From: Bacteroides caecimuris
GTDB taxonomy: Bacteria > Bacteroidota > Bacteroidia > Bacteroidales > Bacteroidaceae
NCBI RefSeq assembly: GCF_001688725.2
Contig: NZ_CP015401.2
Span: 2,294,001 to 2,358,000 of the forward strand
DNA length: 64,000 nt
Direction of reading: 5' to 3'
In this document: piece by piece, positions 46,550 to 54,830 of the stretch
How positions within the stretch are numbered: position 1 is the stretch's first letter
How the letters are laid out: every line of letters begins with the position of its first letter
Translations under genes and position numbers: made by a program
The notes under the pieces: model-generated
Seen by the model: only the letters and a program-made list of their open reading frames with translations
Told to the model about the DNA's origin: nothing
The model's database searches: none

Positions 46550-48412
46550 ATGAACAACATCGAATCACTACGCCGTCTCACCGAGACAGTTGAAACAGCA
46601 GGAGCAGACATCGCACCCACTTACATCGAATACATACAACTGGCATTTGCCATCGCCACAGACTGCGGCGAAGCCGGGCGCAATTATTTCCACCGTCTCT
46701 GTCGCCTGTCTGCCAAGTACCAGCGCGAACACACCGAACGGGTATTCTCCAACGCGCTCGCCACAAAACATGGTGACGTACATCTAGGCACGGCTTTCCA
46801 CCTTGCCGGAATCGCAGGAGTCGAGCTCCATCAAGACAGCGTAATGAACAAGCCGAAGGGTACAAAGGGTACAGAAGATTCAGGGGCAACTTTTTCCACA
46901 CACACGTGCGCGCGTTATAAGGTAGACAATGACGAAAATACCGGAAAGGAGGAAAATACCCAAGAAGAGGAAAGAGAAGAAGAGGAACTTCTCTCGGGCA
47001 GCGAACCGAAACAACAATTGCCCACCTTCCCCAAAGCCGACTGGCCCACACTCCTACAACGTATCATTGCCTATGGCAAAAGCGACGCCCTGAAAGACGT
47101 TATGCTTTTAGGAGCATTGACAGCCCTGGGTGCAACCATCGCCCCACACTTGCGCTGTTCCTATAGCGGCAAATTCCTGCATCCCTGCCTTCAGTATTTT
47201 GCCATCGCTCCTTCCGCTTCCGGCAAGAGTATCCTCTCTTACATCCGGCTGCTTGCCACTCCCATTCACGACGAAATCCGTGCGGAAGTGGCAGCAAAGA
47301 TGAAAATCTACAAGAAAGAGAAAGCCGCCTACGAGGCATTGGGCAAAGAACGAGCGAAAGTGGACGCACCGGAAATGCCCGCCAACAAGATGTTCATCAT
47401 TTCGGGTAACAACACCGGCACAGGTATCCTGCAAAATATTATGGACTCTGACGGAATAGGATTTATCTGCGAATCTGAAGCGGATACCCTCTCTACCGCC
47501 ATCAATGCAGACCATGGACATTGGAGCGATACCCTCCGCAAAGCCTTCGACCACGACTGCCTGTCTTACAACCGCCGCACCGACCAGGAATACCGTGAAG
47601 TGAAGAAAAGCTACATCTCCCTCAACATTTCCGGCACACCGTCGCAAGTGAAATCCTTCATCCCCACCACGGAAGACGGAGCCTTCTCCCGCCAATTGTT
47701 CTACTACCTCTACGGCATCGACCAATGGATCAACCAATTTTTGGAAGACGACCTGGATCTCGAAGAAATCTTTACCAACCTCGGATTGGAATGGAAAAAA
47801 GAAGTGGAACAGATAAAAGCACATGGAATACATACGCTCTGTCTTACCGAGGAGCAGAAAAAAGAATTCAACACGCAATTCTCCCACCTCTTCCAACGCT
47901 CGAGCATAGCCAACGGCAGGGAGATGTACAGCTCCATCGCCCGCCTGGCTGTCAATCTATGCCGCATCATGTCGATAGTGGCCCTGCTGCGTGCCCTCGA
48001 AAACCCGCATCCCTACCAAGTGAAGAACGCTCCCTCCTCGGGACTGACTCCGGATAAGGGCATTCCCGAAGATAACATCAAAGACAACATCATCACCCGT
48101 TGGAAGCTTGCCATCACCCCTGACGATTTCCACGCAGTGCTCCGTCTTGCGGAACCGCTCTACCGCCATGCCACACACATTCTCTCGTTCCTTCCTTCCA
48201 CGGAAATCAGCCGGCGTTCCAATGCCGACCGCGACTTCCTCTTCTCGCAGTTGGGCGACCGTTTCACTCGTGCACAAATGATAGAGATAGCAGAATCCAT
48301 CGGAATTAAGAAAAATACCGCCATCACTTGGTTGAAACGACTGACGAAGCGAGGCATATTAGTGAAGGGAGATAGCACCGGAGTATATGAACGCGCATGT
48401 GTGCGTGTGTGA
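46550..48412 (+). CDS. DUF3987 (VirE-type) helicase-like protein
   Basis: The 620-aa protein belongs to the DUF3987 family. Residues 1-95 are a small helical domain of the primase C-terminal type, 100-155 a charged linker with runs of glutamate, and about 180-500 a P-loop core with A-P-S-A-S-G-K-S at 220-227. The last 80 residues look like a winged helix. Related proteins drive replication in plasmids and phages. It follows the primase-like gene and precedes DUF4248 and HU genes, a cassette seen repeatedly in Bacteroides. Confidence 0.8.
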   Translation: MNNIESLRRLTETVETAGADIAPTYIEYIQLAFAIATDCGEAGRNYFHRLCRLSAKYQREHTERVFSNALATKHGDVHLGTAFHLAGIAGVELHQDSVMNKPKGTKGTEDSGATFSTHTCARYKVDNDENTGKEENTQEEEREEEELLSGSEPKQQLPTFPKADWPTLLQRIIAYGKSDALKDVMLLGALTALGATIAPHLRCSYSGKFLHPCLQYFAIAPSASGKSILSYIRLLATPIHDEIRAEVAAKMKIYKKEKAAYEALGKERAKVDAPEMPANKMFIISGNNTGTGILQNIMDSDGIGFICESEADTLSTAINADHGHWSDTLRKAFDHDCLSYNRRTDQEYREVKKSYISLNISGTPSQVKSFIPTTEDGAFSRQLFYYLYGIDQWINQFLEDDLDLEEIFTNLGLEWKKEVEQIKAHGIHTLCLTEEQKKEFNTQFSHLFQRSSIANGREMYSSIARLAVNLCRIMSIVALLRALENPHPYQVKNAPSSGLTPDKGIPEDNIKDNIITRWKLAITPDDFHAVLRLAEPLYRHATHILSFLPSTEISRRSNADRDFLFSQLGDRFTRAQMIEIAESIGIKKNTAITWLKRLTKRGILVKGDSTGVYERACVRV

Positions 48413-48484
48413 GGGAGCCCCGAAAAAGTGTACCCACTGTACCCCCGCCGCAAACCAATAACGGTACAGCGTTTTACGGATACT

Positions 48485-48541
48485 AAAGCGGCGCTTTAGA
48501 GAGCATAAAGCTAAGCTTTAGCCCTCTTAAAGCACCGCTTT
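48485..48541. repeat. Three 13-bp palindromes with 22-bp period
   Basis: AAAGCGGCGCTTT (48485), AAAGCTAAGCTTT (48507) and AAAGCACCGCTTT (48529) share the form AAAGC-nnn-GCTTT and are spaced exactly 22 bases apart. Units 1 and 3 can also pair with each other. They lie between the convergent DUF3987 and DUF4248 genes, the last overlapping the DUF4248 stop. They may be a two-way terminator or protein-binding array. Confidence 0.7.
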
Positions 48542-48758
48542 AAGGTTCTCCTAATGCATCCACAATCACCCTCACCTCCAAAGGCGTATATGAACGGTGC
48601 TCCGGTTGATAGCCCAAGTCGTACAAGCGTTGCAGCAGTCCGGGACACCGCTCTATCCACTTTTTCATTTTTCGGTAAGCGGCAATATCAGTAAGTTCGG
48701 GAGAATAGAGTTGCGCCAGTTCCATGCGCCCGTAGGCACGTATTCTGAATTCGTTCAT
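48540..48758 (-). CDS. DUF4248 protein
   Basis: This 72-aa protein starts M-N-E-F-R-I-R-A-Y-G-R-M-E-L-A-Q-L-Y-S-P and ends with a V-R-V-I-V-D-A-L-G-E-P helix. It is the DUF4248 family, found almost only in Bacteroidales, usually beside HU-like and amidase genes. The A-Q-L-Y-S-P segment resembles a small DNA-binding fold; function is unknown. It is divergent from the HU-like gene. Confidence 0.85.
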   Translation of the reverse strand: MNEFRIRAYGRMELAQLYSPELTDIAAYRKMKKWIERCPGLLQRLYDLGYQPEHRSYTPLEVRVIVDALGEP

Positions 48759-48785
48759 GATGGATAAGAGTTTGATTTAATGTTA

Positions 48786-48793
48786 CAAATATA
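48786..48793 (-). promoter_or_regulatory. -7 box for the DUF4248 gene
   Basis: TATATTTG on the minus strand lies 27 bases before the DUF4248 start. Confidence 0.5.
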
Positions 48794-48909
48794 GCAAAAT
48801 AGTTGCACATACGCAACGCTTTCCGGTTGAATAACCGACGTTAACTGCACATAACTGACAAGTAACGGACATAAATGCATATAAGCGATTTTCCGGATTT
48901 TCGGCAGCC

Positions 48910-48917
48910 TATCTTTG
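48910..48917 (+). promoter_or_regulatory. -7 box for the HU-like gene
   Basis: TATCTTTG lies 63 bases before the chosen HU start at 48980. It supports the internal ATG, since an upstream in-frame ATG at 48875 would precede the promoter. Confidence 0.55.
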
Positions 48918-48979
48918 TATCGTCGGAAGGGAAAAGAATCCCGAAGACACGATGTTTTAACCTTTTAATTTATTGTTTT

Positions 48980-49468
48980 ATGATTCGTTACAAAATTTAT
49001 CAGAACCAGCAGAAGAAAGGCTTGAATGCGGGTAAGTGGTTCGCCCGTGCAGTAAGCGATGAGACGTTTGATTTGGCAAAGCTTGCCGAACACATGTCGA
49101 AGCACAATTCACCATATTCCGGTGGTGTCATCAAAGGTGTGCTTTCGGATATGGTAGATTGTATCAAGGAGTTGTTGCTGGACGGCAAATGTGTGAAAAT
49201 TGATGATCTTGCCATTTTTGGTGTGGGTATTCGCAGTAAGGCAGCCGATACGCTGGAAGAGTTCTCGTTGGAGAAAAATGTTACTGGCATGCGTCTGAAA
49301 GCTCGTGCCACCGGTAACTTATCAACTACCAACTTGAAACTCGACAGTCAGTTGAAGCAGCTGGCGGAATATCAGAAACCGACAACTACCGGAAGTGGTT
49401 CTGATTCGGGTGATAACCCTGATCCGAAACCAGACGGAGGTGGCGAAGCACCCGACCCGGCTGCTTAA
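48980..49468 (+). CDS. HU-family DNA-binding protein with disordered tail
   Basis: This 162-aa protein has a Bacteroidetes HU-like fold (about residues 1-125): two helices with T-F-D-L-A-K-L-A-E-H, then G-K-C-V-K-I-D-D-L-A-I-F-G-V and a beta arm with T-G-M-R-L-K-A-R. The last 35 residues are rich in G, S, D and P and probably disordered. HU-like proteins bend DNA. The frame extends 35 codons further upstream but the promoter position argues for the start used here. From 49469 to 49729 no gene is seen. Confidence 0.87.
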   Translation: MIRYKIYQNQQKKGLNAGKWFARAVSDETFDLAKLAEHMSKHNSPYSGGVIKGVLSDMVDCIKELLLDGKCVKIDDLAIFGVGIRSKAADTLEEFSLEKNVTGMRLKARATGNLSTTNLKLDSQLKQLAEYQKPTTTGSGSDSGDNPDPKPDGGGEAPDPAA

Positions 49469-49729
49469 AAGATTCACCACTGATTACACCGGTTTCCACA
49501 GATTATAATTTAATTCAAGTTTCGCAAGTCGGTATATTCCGCATGGTTTTCCCTCCTTTCAAGAAGCTATGCAGCGTCCTTGCAAAACTTTAGTAATTTA
49601 ATTGGCAGTCATTAAAATAGTCGATTATTTATTTCTGTGTGAGTCTGTGTAGTAGTGTGCATAGTTGCGTAGTTTGCAGCTTTGTGAGAAAAGAAAACTG
49701 TTATCCATTTATTTAAAACCTGTTATTGT

Positions 49730-49837
49730 ATGAGCAAATCATCCTCTTCCCGCTCTGTATGGAGCTTCATTATCAAAGTAATCATCACCGTTGCCACCGC
49801 TGTTGGGGGCTTGCTCGGAGTACAAAGTTGCATATAG
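49730..49837 (+). CDS. Smalltalk-type 35-aa membrane peptide
   Basis: The tiny product has a polar serine-rich start (S-K-S-S-S-S-R-S) and one membrane helix from about residue 11 to 31, ending L-G-V-Q-S-C-I. It matches the group annotated as smalltalk protein in Bacteroides, always just before an amidase gene. The amidase start is 4 bases after its stop. Size, single span and position recall phage holins, but no function has been shown. Confidence 0.78.
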   Translation: MSKSSSSRSVWSFIIKVIITVATAVGGLLGVQSCI

Positions 49838-49841
49838 ATCT

Positions 49842-50255
49842 ATGCGAACTATTACACTGATTATCATTCATTGCAGTGCCACGCCGGAAGGAAAATCCCT
49901 TTCGGCGGAGGCTTGCCGACAAGATCATATCCTGCACCGTGGTTTCCGTGATATTGGCTATCATTTTTACATTACTCGCGACGGGGAGATCCACCGGGGA
50001 CGTGCGTTAGAAAAGGTCGGGGCACACTGCCGTAATCATAATAGCCATTCAATAGGTGTCTGTTATGAAGGTGGACTGAATGCGGATGGCAAACCCAAGG
50101 ATACTCGCACAATGGAACAACGGGGCTCGCTGCTTGCTTTATTGCGTGAATTACGACGGCAGTTTCCCAAAGCGTTGATTGTGGGACATCGGGATTTGAA
50201 CCCAATGAAAGGGTGTCCGTGCTTTGATTGTGTGAAGGAATATCGGGATGTATAG
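49842..50255 (+). CDS. N-acetylmuramoyl-L-alanine amidase (T7 lysozyme type)
   Basis: The 137-aa enzyme cuts the bond between muramic acid and the peptide of peptidoglycan. Zinc ligands of the amidase-2 fold are visible: H10 in I-I-I-H-C-S-A-T, H116 in V-G-H-R-D and C125 in K-G-C-P-C; Y40 in D-I-G-Y-H-F is also conserved. There is no signal peptide, so export would need help, as for phage endolysins. The ATG at 49842 is chosen over an upstream one inside the smalltalk gene. Confidence 0.92.
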   Translation: MRTITLIIIHCSATPEGKSLSAEACRQDHILHRGFRDIGYHFYITRDGEIHRGRALEKVGAHCRNHNSHSIGVCYEGGLNADGKPKDTRTMEQRGSLLALLRELRRQFPKALIVGHRDLNPMKGCPCFDCVKEYRDV

Positions 50256-50315
50256 CAACACCTCAGTAAGTACACCGGTTTTTGCCTTAGGCACATACTC
50301 CAACGAAGGTCGCAT

Positions 50316-50365
50316 AAAAAAACTACACTCCCAAAGTTTTAGTGTCTAACTTTGGGGGTGCAGTT
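50316..50365 (-). terminator. Strong hairpin with T tail on the minus strand
   Basis: Arms 50321-50338 and 50348-50365 form an 18-bp stem with two G-U type mismatches (AACTACACTCCC... with its partner ...GGGGGTGCAGTT). On the minus strand the hairpin is followed by seven T. It lies left of the insertion element, where it could once have ended transcripts from the nuclease array on the right. Confidence 0.65.
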
Positions 50366-50382
50366 CACTAGCAAAAAGGGGG

Positions 50383-52414
50383 AGACTGTCCGAGAACTCC
50401 TCTTTAAACAGAGGTTTGTCGTTGTCCCTCCGCAATAGCCCCTGTTTGTAGCATGGTTTAACATTAGATATTCATGCTTCTCATTCATTTTTCTTATCTT
50501 TACCTAAGCTAAGAAACAGAGTTATGGCATATAAGAAAGGTGAAGAACGACAACAGAAAGTACTTTTCCCCGATTGCATAGACGACTATGTTGAGGAGGA
50601 TGCTCCGGTTCGTTTGTTTGATGCATTCGTTGATAGTTTGGATATGGGCAAGTTAGAGTTTATACGGAACATTCCCAAAGCCACGGGAAGTCCCGGGTAC
50701 GACCCTCGTGACCTGTTAAAACTGTATATTTATGGTTACTTTTACCAAGTGCGTTCATCGCGCAAGTTGGCCCGTGAGTGCAAATGCAACGTGGAGGTGA
50801 TGTGGCTACTGGGCAAATTATATCCTGATTTTCGCACCATTTCCGATTTTCGCAAGGATAATAAGGATAGCATAACTAAAGTATTCAAGGAGTTCAATAA
50901 GTTCTGCATGGGGTTGAAGCTCTTCTCCAAGTCATACATATCTATTGACGGAAGCAAGTTCAAGGCTGTAAATGCCAAGGATAACAATTTTACGCTCAAC
51001 AAACTTGACGACCGTATCAAACGTTTGGATGAACATATCACTTTATACATGGAAGAGCTTGACTCATGCGATCGGGAAGAAGGTCGCAAACTTTCCAGAG
51101 AAGAACTTGAGCACAAACTGAATGTCTGTAAAGAACGCAAAGCCCGTTACGAAGCATACCGCACTACATTAGAGGAGTCTAATGAAAAACAGATATCGCT
51201 TACTGACCCGGATGCAAGACTGATGAAAGCGAATGAAGGTTTCTGCGTAGGCTATAACATGCAGACGGCTGTTGACGCGGACAGCCACATGATTGCCGGC
51301 TTCCGGGTCACTAACAGTCCTACTGACCATGGCCAAATAACAAACGTAGCTACAGATGTGAAAAAAGACTATGGGATTGACATCCTTGAGACTACAGCAG
51401 ACAAGGGCTATGAATGCCCCGAAGACCATACCGACGCACTTGCATCGGGCATTGTACCCAATGTCATCCGGCGTGACGGTGGCTGCACCGAGCAGGTTGA
51501 GTTTGAGTACATTGGAAACACCATAACCGATGAACAGAAAGTTAGTACCAACCCCGAGGACTTGAAGGCATGTCTTCAAGCCGGAGTAATTCCCGATGTC
51601 TACAACGGAATCTTAACTGATATGGAAATTGTTGAGGTAAAAAAGCGTACATTGCCGACATCCGATTCAGCAGTGCTGGACATGACTTCCGAACAAATGC
51701 GTGCCAAAGCTCTTGAAGGCTTCTTCGTTAGGGATGCCGAACGTAACCTTGTCTATTGTCCGCAAGGTGAGATTCTTAGACAGAAATCCATTAAACGAAA
51801 CGGCAATATACGTTACTGCAACAAGTTGGCCTGCAAGAAATGCAAATGCAAGTGTACCATATCCAAGTTCAAGGAAGCGGACTTTAGTAAGGATGATCTA
51901 ATAAAGGTTGCTGATACCCGAAGGAAACAAGATGCAGCAAATGACGGCAATGCGAATCTGAAACCAACAAGAATAACCGTTATGAAAAAGGTGGTACGCT
52001 ATGTGCTACATCTTGACCAAAAGAAAATGGATAATCGCAAATGTTTGTCGGAACATCCGTTCGGGACAATTAAAAGAACGCTCGGATACTACTATTTTTT
52101 ACTAAAAGGTTTTGCAAAAGTAGGTGCAGAGATGGGATTGCTCTGTCTATCCTATAACCTACGTCGTGCTATAAGTCTCAAAGGTGTACCCGCACTGCTT
52201 GCCGCACTCCGATAAAAGACTTGCCGAGGTGCACATCCTTACGAATATAGGTAATAACCACATTTTAAAGTGCATTTTAAGCTTCTAAAACCGATTATCA
52301 TGAGAGAATTTATTCTTTCAATTGAAAAACAAATTCCACCAGATAGTCTCTACGACCTCAAATCCGCTGCAAGAATGCCATCCTACAGCGAAAATCAGAG
52401 TTCTCGGACGGTCT
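50383..52414 (+). mobile_element. IS1182-family insertion sequence
   Basis: Terminal inverted repeats are AGACTGTCCGAGAACTC at 50383-50399 and its near reverse complement (GAGTTCTCGGACGGTCT, one mismatch) at 52398-52414. The element carries one full-length transposase gene and looks intact. Both ends are flanked by G runs (50378-50382 and 52415-52421), which may hide a short target duplication. It lies right beside the array of duplicated nuclease genes. Confidence 0.85.
50524..52215 (+). CDS. IS1182-family transposase
   Basis: This 563-aa DDE transposase starts with the family segment F-P-D-C-I-D-D-Y-V and Y-D-P-R-D-L-L-K-L-Y-I-Y-G-Y near 60-73. The catalytic aspartate region is S-I-D-G-S-K near 140-145, the second D-K-G-Y-E-C-P near 294-300, and the glutamate probably lies in S-E-H-P-F-G-T-I-K-R near 510. 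A cysteine cluster (C-K-K-C-K-C-K-C near 440) is typical. The frame is intact, so the element may be mobile. Confidence 0.93.
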   Translation: MAYKKGEERQQKVLFPDCIDDYVEEDAPVRLFDAFVDSLDMGKLEFIRNIPKATGSPGYDPRDLLKLYIYGYFYQVRSSRKLARECKCNVEVMWLLGKLYPDFRTISDFRKDNKDSITKVFKEFNKFCMGLKLFSKSYISIDGSKFKAVNAKDNNFTLNKLDDRIKRLDEHITLYMEELDSCDREEGRKLSREELEHKLNVCKERKARYEAYRTTLEESNEKQISLTDPDARLMKANEGFCVGYNMQTAVDADSHMIAGFRVTNSPTDHGQITNVATDVKKDYGIDILETTADKGYECPEDHTDALASGIVPNVIRRDGGCTEQVEFEYIGNTITDEQKVSTNPEDLKACLQAGVIPDVYNGILTDMEIVEVKKRTLPTSDSAVLDMTSEQMRAKALEGFFVRDAERNLVYCPQGEILRQKSIKRNGNIRYCNKLACKKCKCKCTISKFKEADFSKDDLIKVADTRRKQDAANDGNANLKPTRITVMKKVVRYVLHLDQKKMDNRKCLSEHPFGTIKRTLGYYYFLLKGFAKVGAEMGLLCLSYNLRRAISLKGVPALLAALR

Positions 52415-52462
52415 GGGGGGGCGCATTTTTTCTTTTCAGGAAGCAGCCCCCATCCTCCTGTC

Positions 52463-53410
52463 TTATAAATCTTCAATCTCGATCTCCGACAGACCTGTGC
52501 TTTCCATTATAATGGCAGTAGGTATACCTGCCATTTTCAAGCTGCGAGCAACTTCTTTTTTGCCTTCCTTTATGCCTTCCTTTATGCCTTCCTTTATGCC
52601 TTCCTTTATGCCTTCCTTTATACCTTCTTTTATACCTTCTTTTTTGCCTTCTTCCAAGCCTTTCTTCATACCTTCTTCCAGCCCTCTCCTCATGCCCCGT
52701 CGCTCCGCACTACTGAACAAGGTTTTCTCCACACTGATTATATCCCAAAACTTCTCATAGCCAGCAAGCTGGGCATCGGTAAAAGCAGACTCTTCAAGAG
52801 CCTTCACAGCTTTTTTAAGTTCAGGATTTGCCAAAAACTCTTTGGGGACTTCGCGCGTACGTTCGTTGATCTCAGTTAGATAACGCAGCCAAAGAACCTG
52901 CATTTTCTTATCACTATAATTTTGAGGAGTAAACTTAGGAAGTTCCACAAATACAAGATGCAGGCCTTCGATCACCTTTTCGGTATGTTCCGTATGAACC
53001 AAACGGTAATAATGATAGAACTCATCATCCAAATCCAATTCAAAGATATCGTTCACTAGATTCAGAGAATAAACGGGTTGAAGTAGTTCATAATTCTCAC
53101 CAGTATCCAGCTGGCGCACGTAAGCCTTGGAAGCGTTGAACAAAACACGCTGTTTAAACTCAGAACTCCATATCATCTGCATTTCAACCAGGAAAATGCG
53201 ACCCTGATTGTCGCGGCAACGGACATCCACAATACTGTTTTTACGCAAAGGATTGTCAGGGACAAGCTCCACGGGGAGATATTCGATTTCAGTCACCTCC
53301 TGACCCGGAGATAAAGGAAGCAAGGCATTCAAAAAGCTCATCACCAAATCGGGGTGCTCGCCGAAGACGCGCTTGAACGTCAAATCGGCTTTAGGGTCTA
53401 AGTATCTCAT
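52463..53410 (-). CDS. Rpn/PDDEXK_2 family nuclease, array copy 1
   Basis: The 315-aa protein belongs to the Rpn (YhgA-like, PD-(D/E)XK transposase-like) family, whose E. coli members cut DNA and promote RecA-independent recombination. The nuclease core shows D-V-R-C-R-D-N-Q-G then F-L-V-E-M-Q near residues 61-78, with D and E-x-Q as active-site residues. The tail has six I-K-E-G units between K-K-E-G and K-K-E-V (12-bp repeats at about 52554-52650). The C-terminus is L-S-E-I-E-I-E-D-L. It is the array copy nearest the insertion sequence. Confidence 0.88.
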   Translation of the reverse strand: MRYLDPKADLTFKRVFGEHPDLVMSFLNALLPLSPGQEVTEIEYLPVELVPDNPLRKNSIVDVRCRDNQGRIFLVEMQMIWSSEFKQRVLFNASKAYVRQLDTGENYELLQPVYSLNLVNDIFELDLDDEFYHYYRLVHTEHTEKVIEGLHLVFVELPKFTPQNYSDKKMQVLWLRYLTEINERTREVPKEFLANPELKKAVKALEESAFTDAQLAGYEKFWDIISVEKTLFSSAERRGMRRGLEEGMKKGLEEGKKEGIKEGIKEGIKEGIKEGIKEGIKEGKKEVARSLKMAGIPTAIIMESTGLSEIEIEDL

Positions 53411-53445
53411 TATATTTTATATAGGCGTTAGTTACTAATATGCGT

Positions 53446-53471
53446 CAAAGATAAAAAGAATTCCGGGAATT
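53446..53471 (-). promoter_or_regulatory. Promoter and palindrome of array copy 1
   Basis: On the minus strand TATCTTTG (53453-53446) is a -7 box 36 bases before the ATG. Just upstream is the 13-bp palindrome AATTCCCGGAATT (53471-53459), in the space between -7 and -33, a good operator position. Confidence 0.6.
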
Positions 53472-53676
53472 ACCACTATCCTAGCCGAACTTAATCGTCG
53501 AAATAGAAGTTGATGAGAGATACGCCCATTTTTATCGGATACTTTAAGATTTGCCCTTGATACAGCTATCTGTGGCAAGGGAAAATTCTTCAAAAGGAGA
53601 ATTTTGATACCCAGGTGCAGTTCAATAACAGAAAAGAAAATCGTTTTTTCTTTTCAGGCAACACTCATCTACCGCT

Positions 53677-54564
53677 TTACAAATCCTCAATCTCGTTCTC
53701 CAACAGACCTGTGCTTTCCATTATAATGGCAGTAGGTATACCTGCCATTTTCAAGCTGCGAGCAACTTCCTTTTTGCCTTCTTTTATACCTTCTTTTTTG
53801 CCTTCTTCCAAGCCTTTCTTCATACCTTCTTCCAGTCCTCTCCTCATGCCCCGTCGCTCCGCACTACTGAACAAGGTTTTCTCCACACTGATTATATCCC
53901 AAAACTTCTCATAGCCAGCAAGCTGGGCATCGGTAAAAGCAGACTCTTCAAGAGCCTTCACAGCTTTTTTAAGTTCAGGATTTGCCAAAAACTCTTTGGG
54001 GACTTCGCGCGTACGTTCGTTGATCTCAGTTAGATAACGCAGCCAAAGAACCTGCATTTTCTTTTCACTATAATTTTGAGGAGTAAACTTAGGAAGTTCC
54101 ACAAATACCAGGTGCAGGCCTTCGATCACCTTTTCGGTATGTTCAGTATGAACCAAACGGTAATAATGATAGAACTCATCATCCAAATCCAATTCAAAGA
54201 TATCGTTCACCAGATTCAGAGAATAAACGGGTTGAAGCAGTTCATAATTCTCCCCCGTATCCAGCTGGCGAACGTAAGCTTTGGAAGCGTTGAACAAAAC
54301 ACGCTGTTTAAACTCAGAACTCCATATCATCTGCATTTCAACCAAGAAAATGCGACCCTGATTGTCGCGGCAACGGACATCTACAATACTGTTCTTACGC
54401 AAAGGATTGTCAGGAACAAGCTCCACGGGAAGATATTCGATTTCAGTCACCTCCTGCCCCGGAGATAAAGGAAGCAAGGCATTCAAAAAGCTCATCACCA
54501 AATCGGGATGCTCGCCGAAGACGCGCTTGAACGTCAAATCGGCTTTAGGGTCTAAGTATCTCAT
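53677..54564 (-). CDS. Rpn/PDDEXK_2 family nuclease, array copy 2
   Basis: This 295-aa copy is the shortest, with a single I-K-E-G unit between K-K-E-G and K-K-E-V. The N-terminal 240 residues equal copy 1 except one D to E change in N-Y-S-D-K-K. The C-terminus is the most divergent, L-L-E-N-E-I-E-D-L. The 266-bp spacer upstream is of the second type (B). Confidence 0.88.
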   Translation of the reverse strand: MRYLDPKADLTFKRVFGEHPDLVMSFLNALLPLSPGQEVTEIEYLPVELVPDNPLRKNSIVDVRCRDNQGRIFLVEMQMIWSSEFKQRVLFNASKAYVRQLDTGENYELLQPVYSLNLVNDIFELDLDDEFYHYYRLVHTEHTEKVIEGLHLVFVELPKFTPQNYSEKKMQVLWLRYLTEINERTREVPKEFLANPELKKAVKALEESAFTDAQLAGYEKFWDIISVEKTLFSSAERRGMRRGLEEGMKKGLEEGKKEGIKEGKKEVARSLKMAGIPTAIIMESTGLLENEIEDL

Positions 54565-54599
54565 TATATTTTATATAGGCGTTAGTTACTAATATGCGT

Positions 54600-54625
54600 C
54601 AAAGATAAAAAGAATTCCGGGAATT
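54600..54625 (-). promoter_or_regulatory. Promoter and palindrome of array copy 2
   Basis: The same -7 box TATCTTTG (54607-54600) and palindrome AATTCCCGGAATT (54625-54613) as in copy 1, unchanged. Confidence 0.6.
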
Positions 54626-54830
54626 ACCACTATCCTAGCCGAACTTAATCTCTGAAAGATAAGTTTATGAGAGATACGCCCATTTTTATCGGATACTTTA
54701 AGATTTGCCCTTGATACAGCTATCTGTGGCAGGGGCAAATTCTTCAAAAGGAGAATTTTGATACCCAAGTGCAGTTCAATAACAGAAAAGAAAATCGTTT
54801 TTTCTTTTCAGGCAACACTCATCTACCGCC

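Noticed and set aside
49469..49729. Possible RNA gene in the gap after the HU-like gene
   Set aside because: No cloverleaf, strong hairpin or known motif could be recognised.
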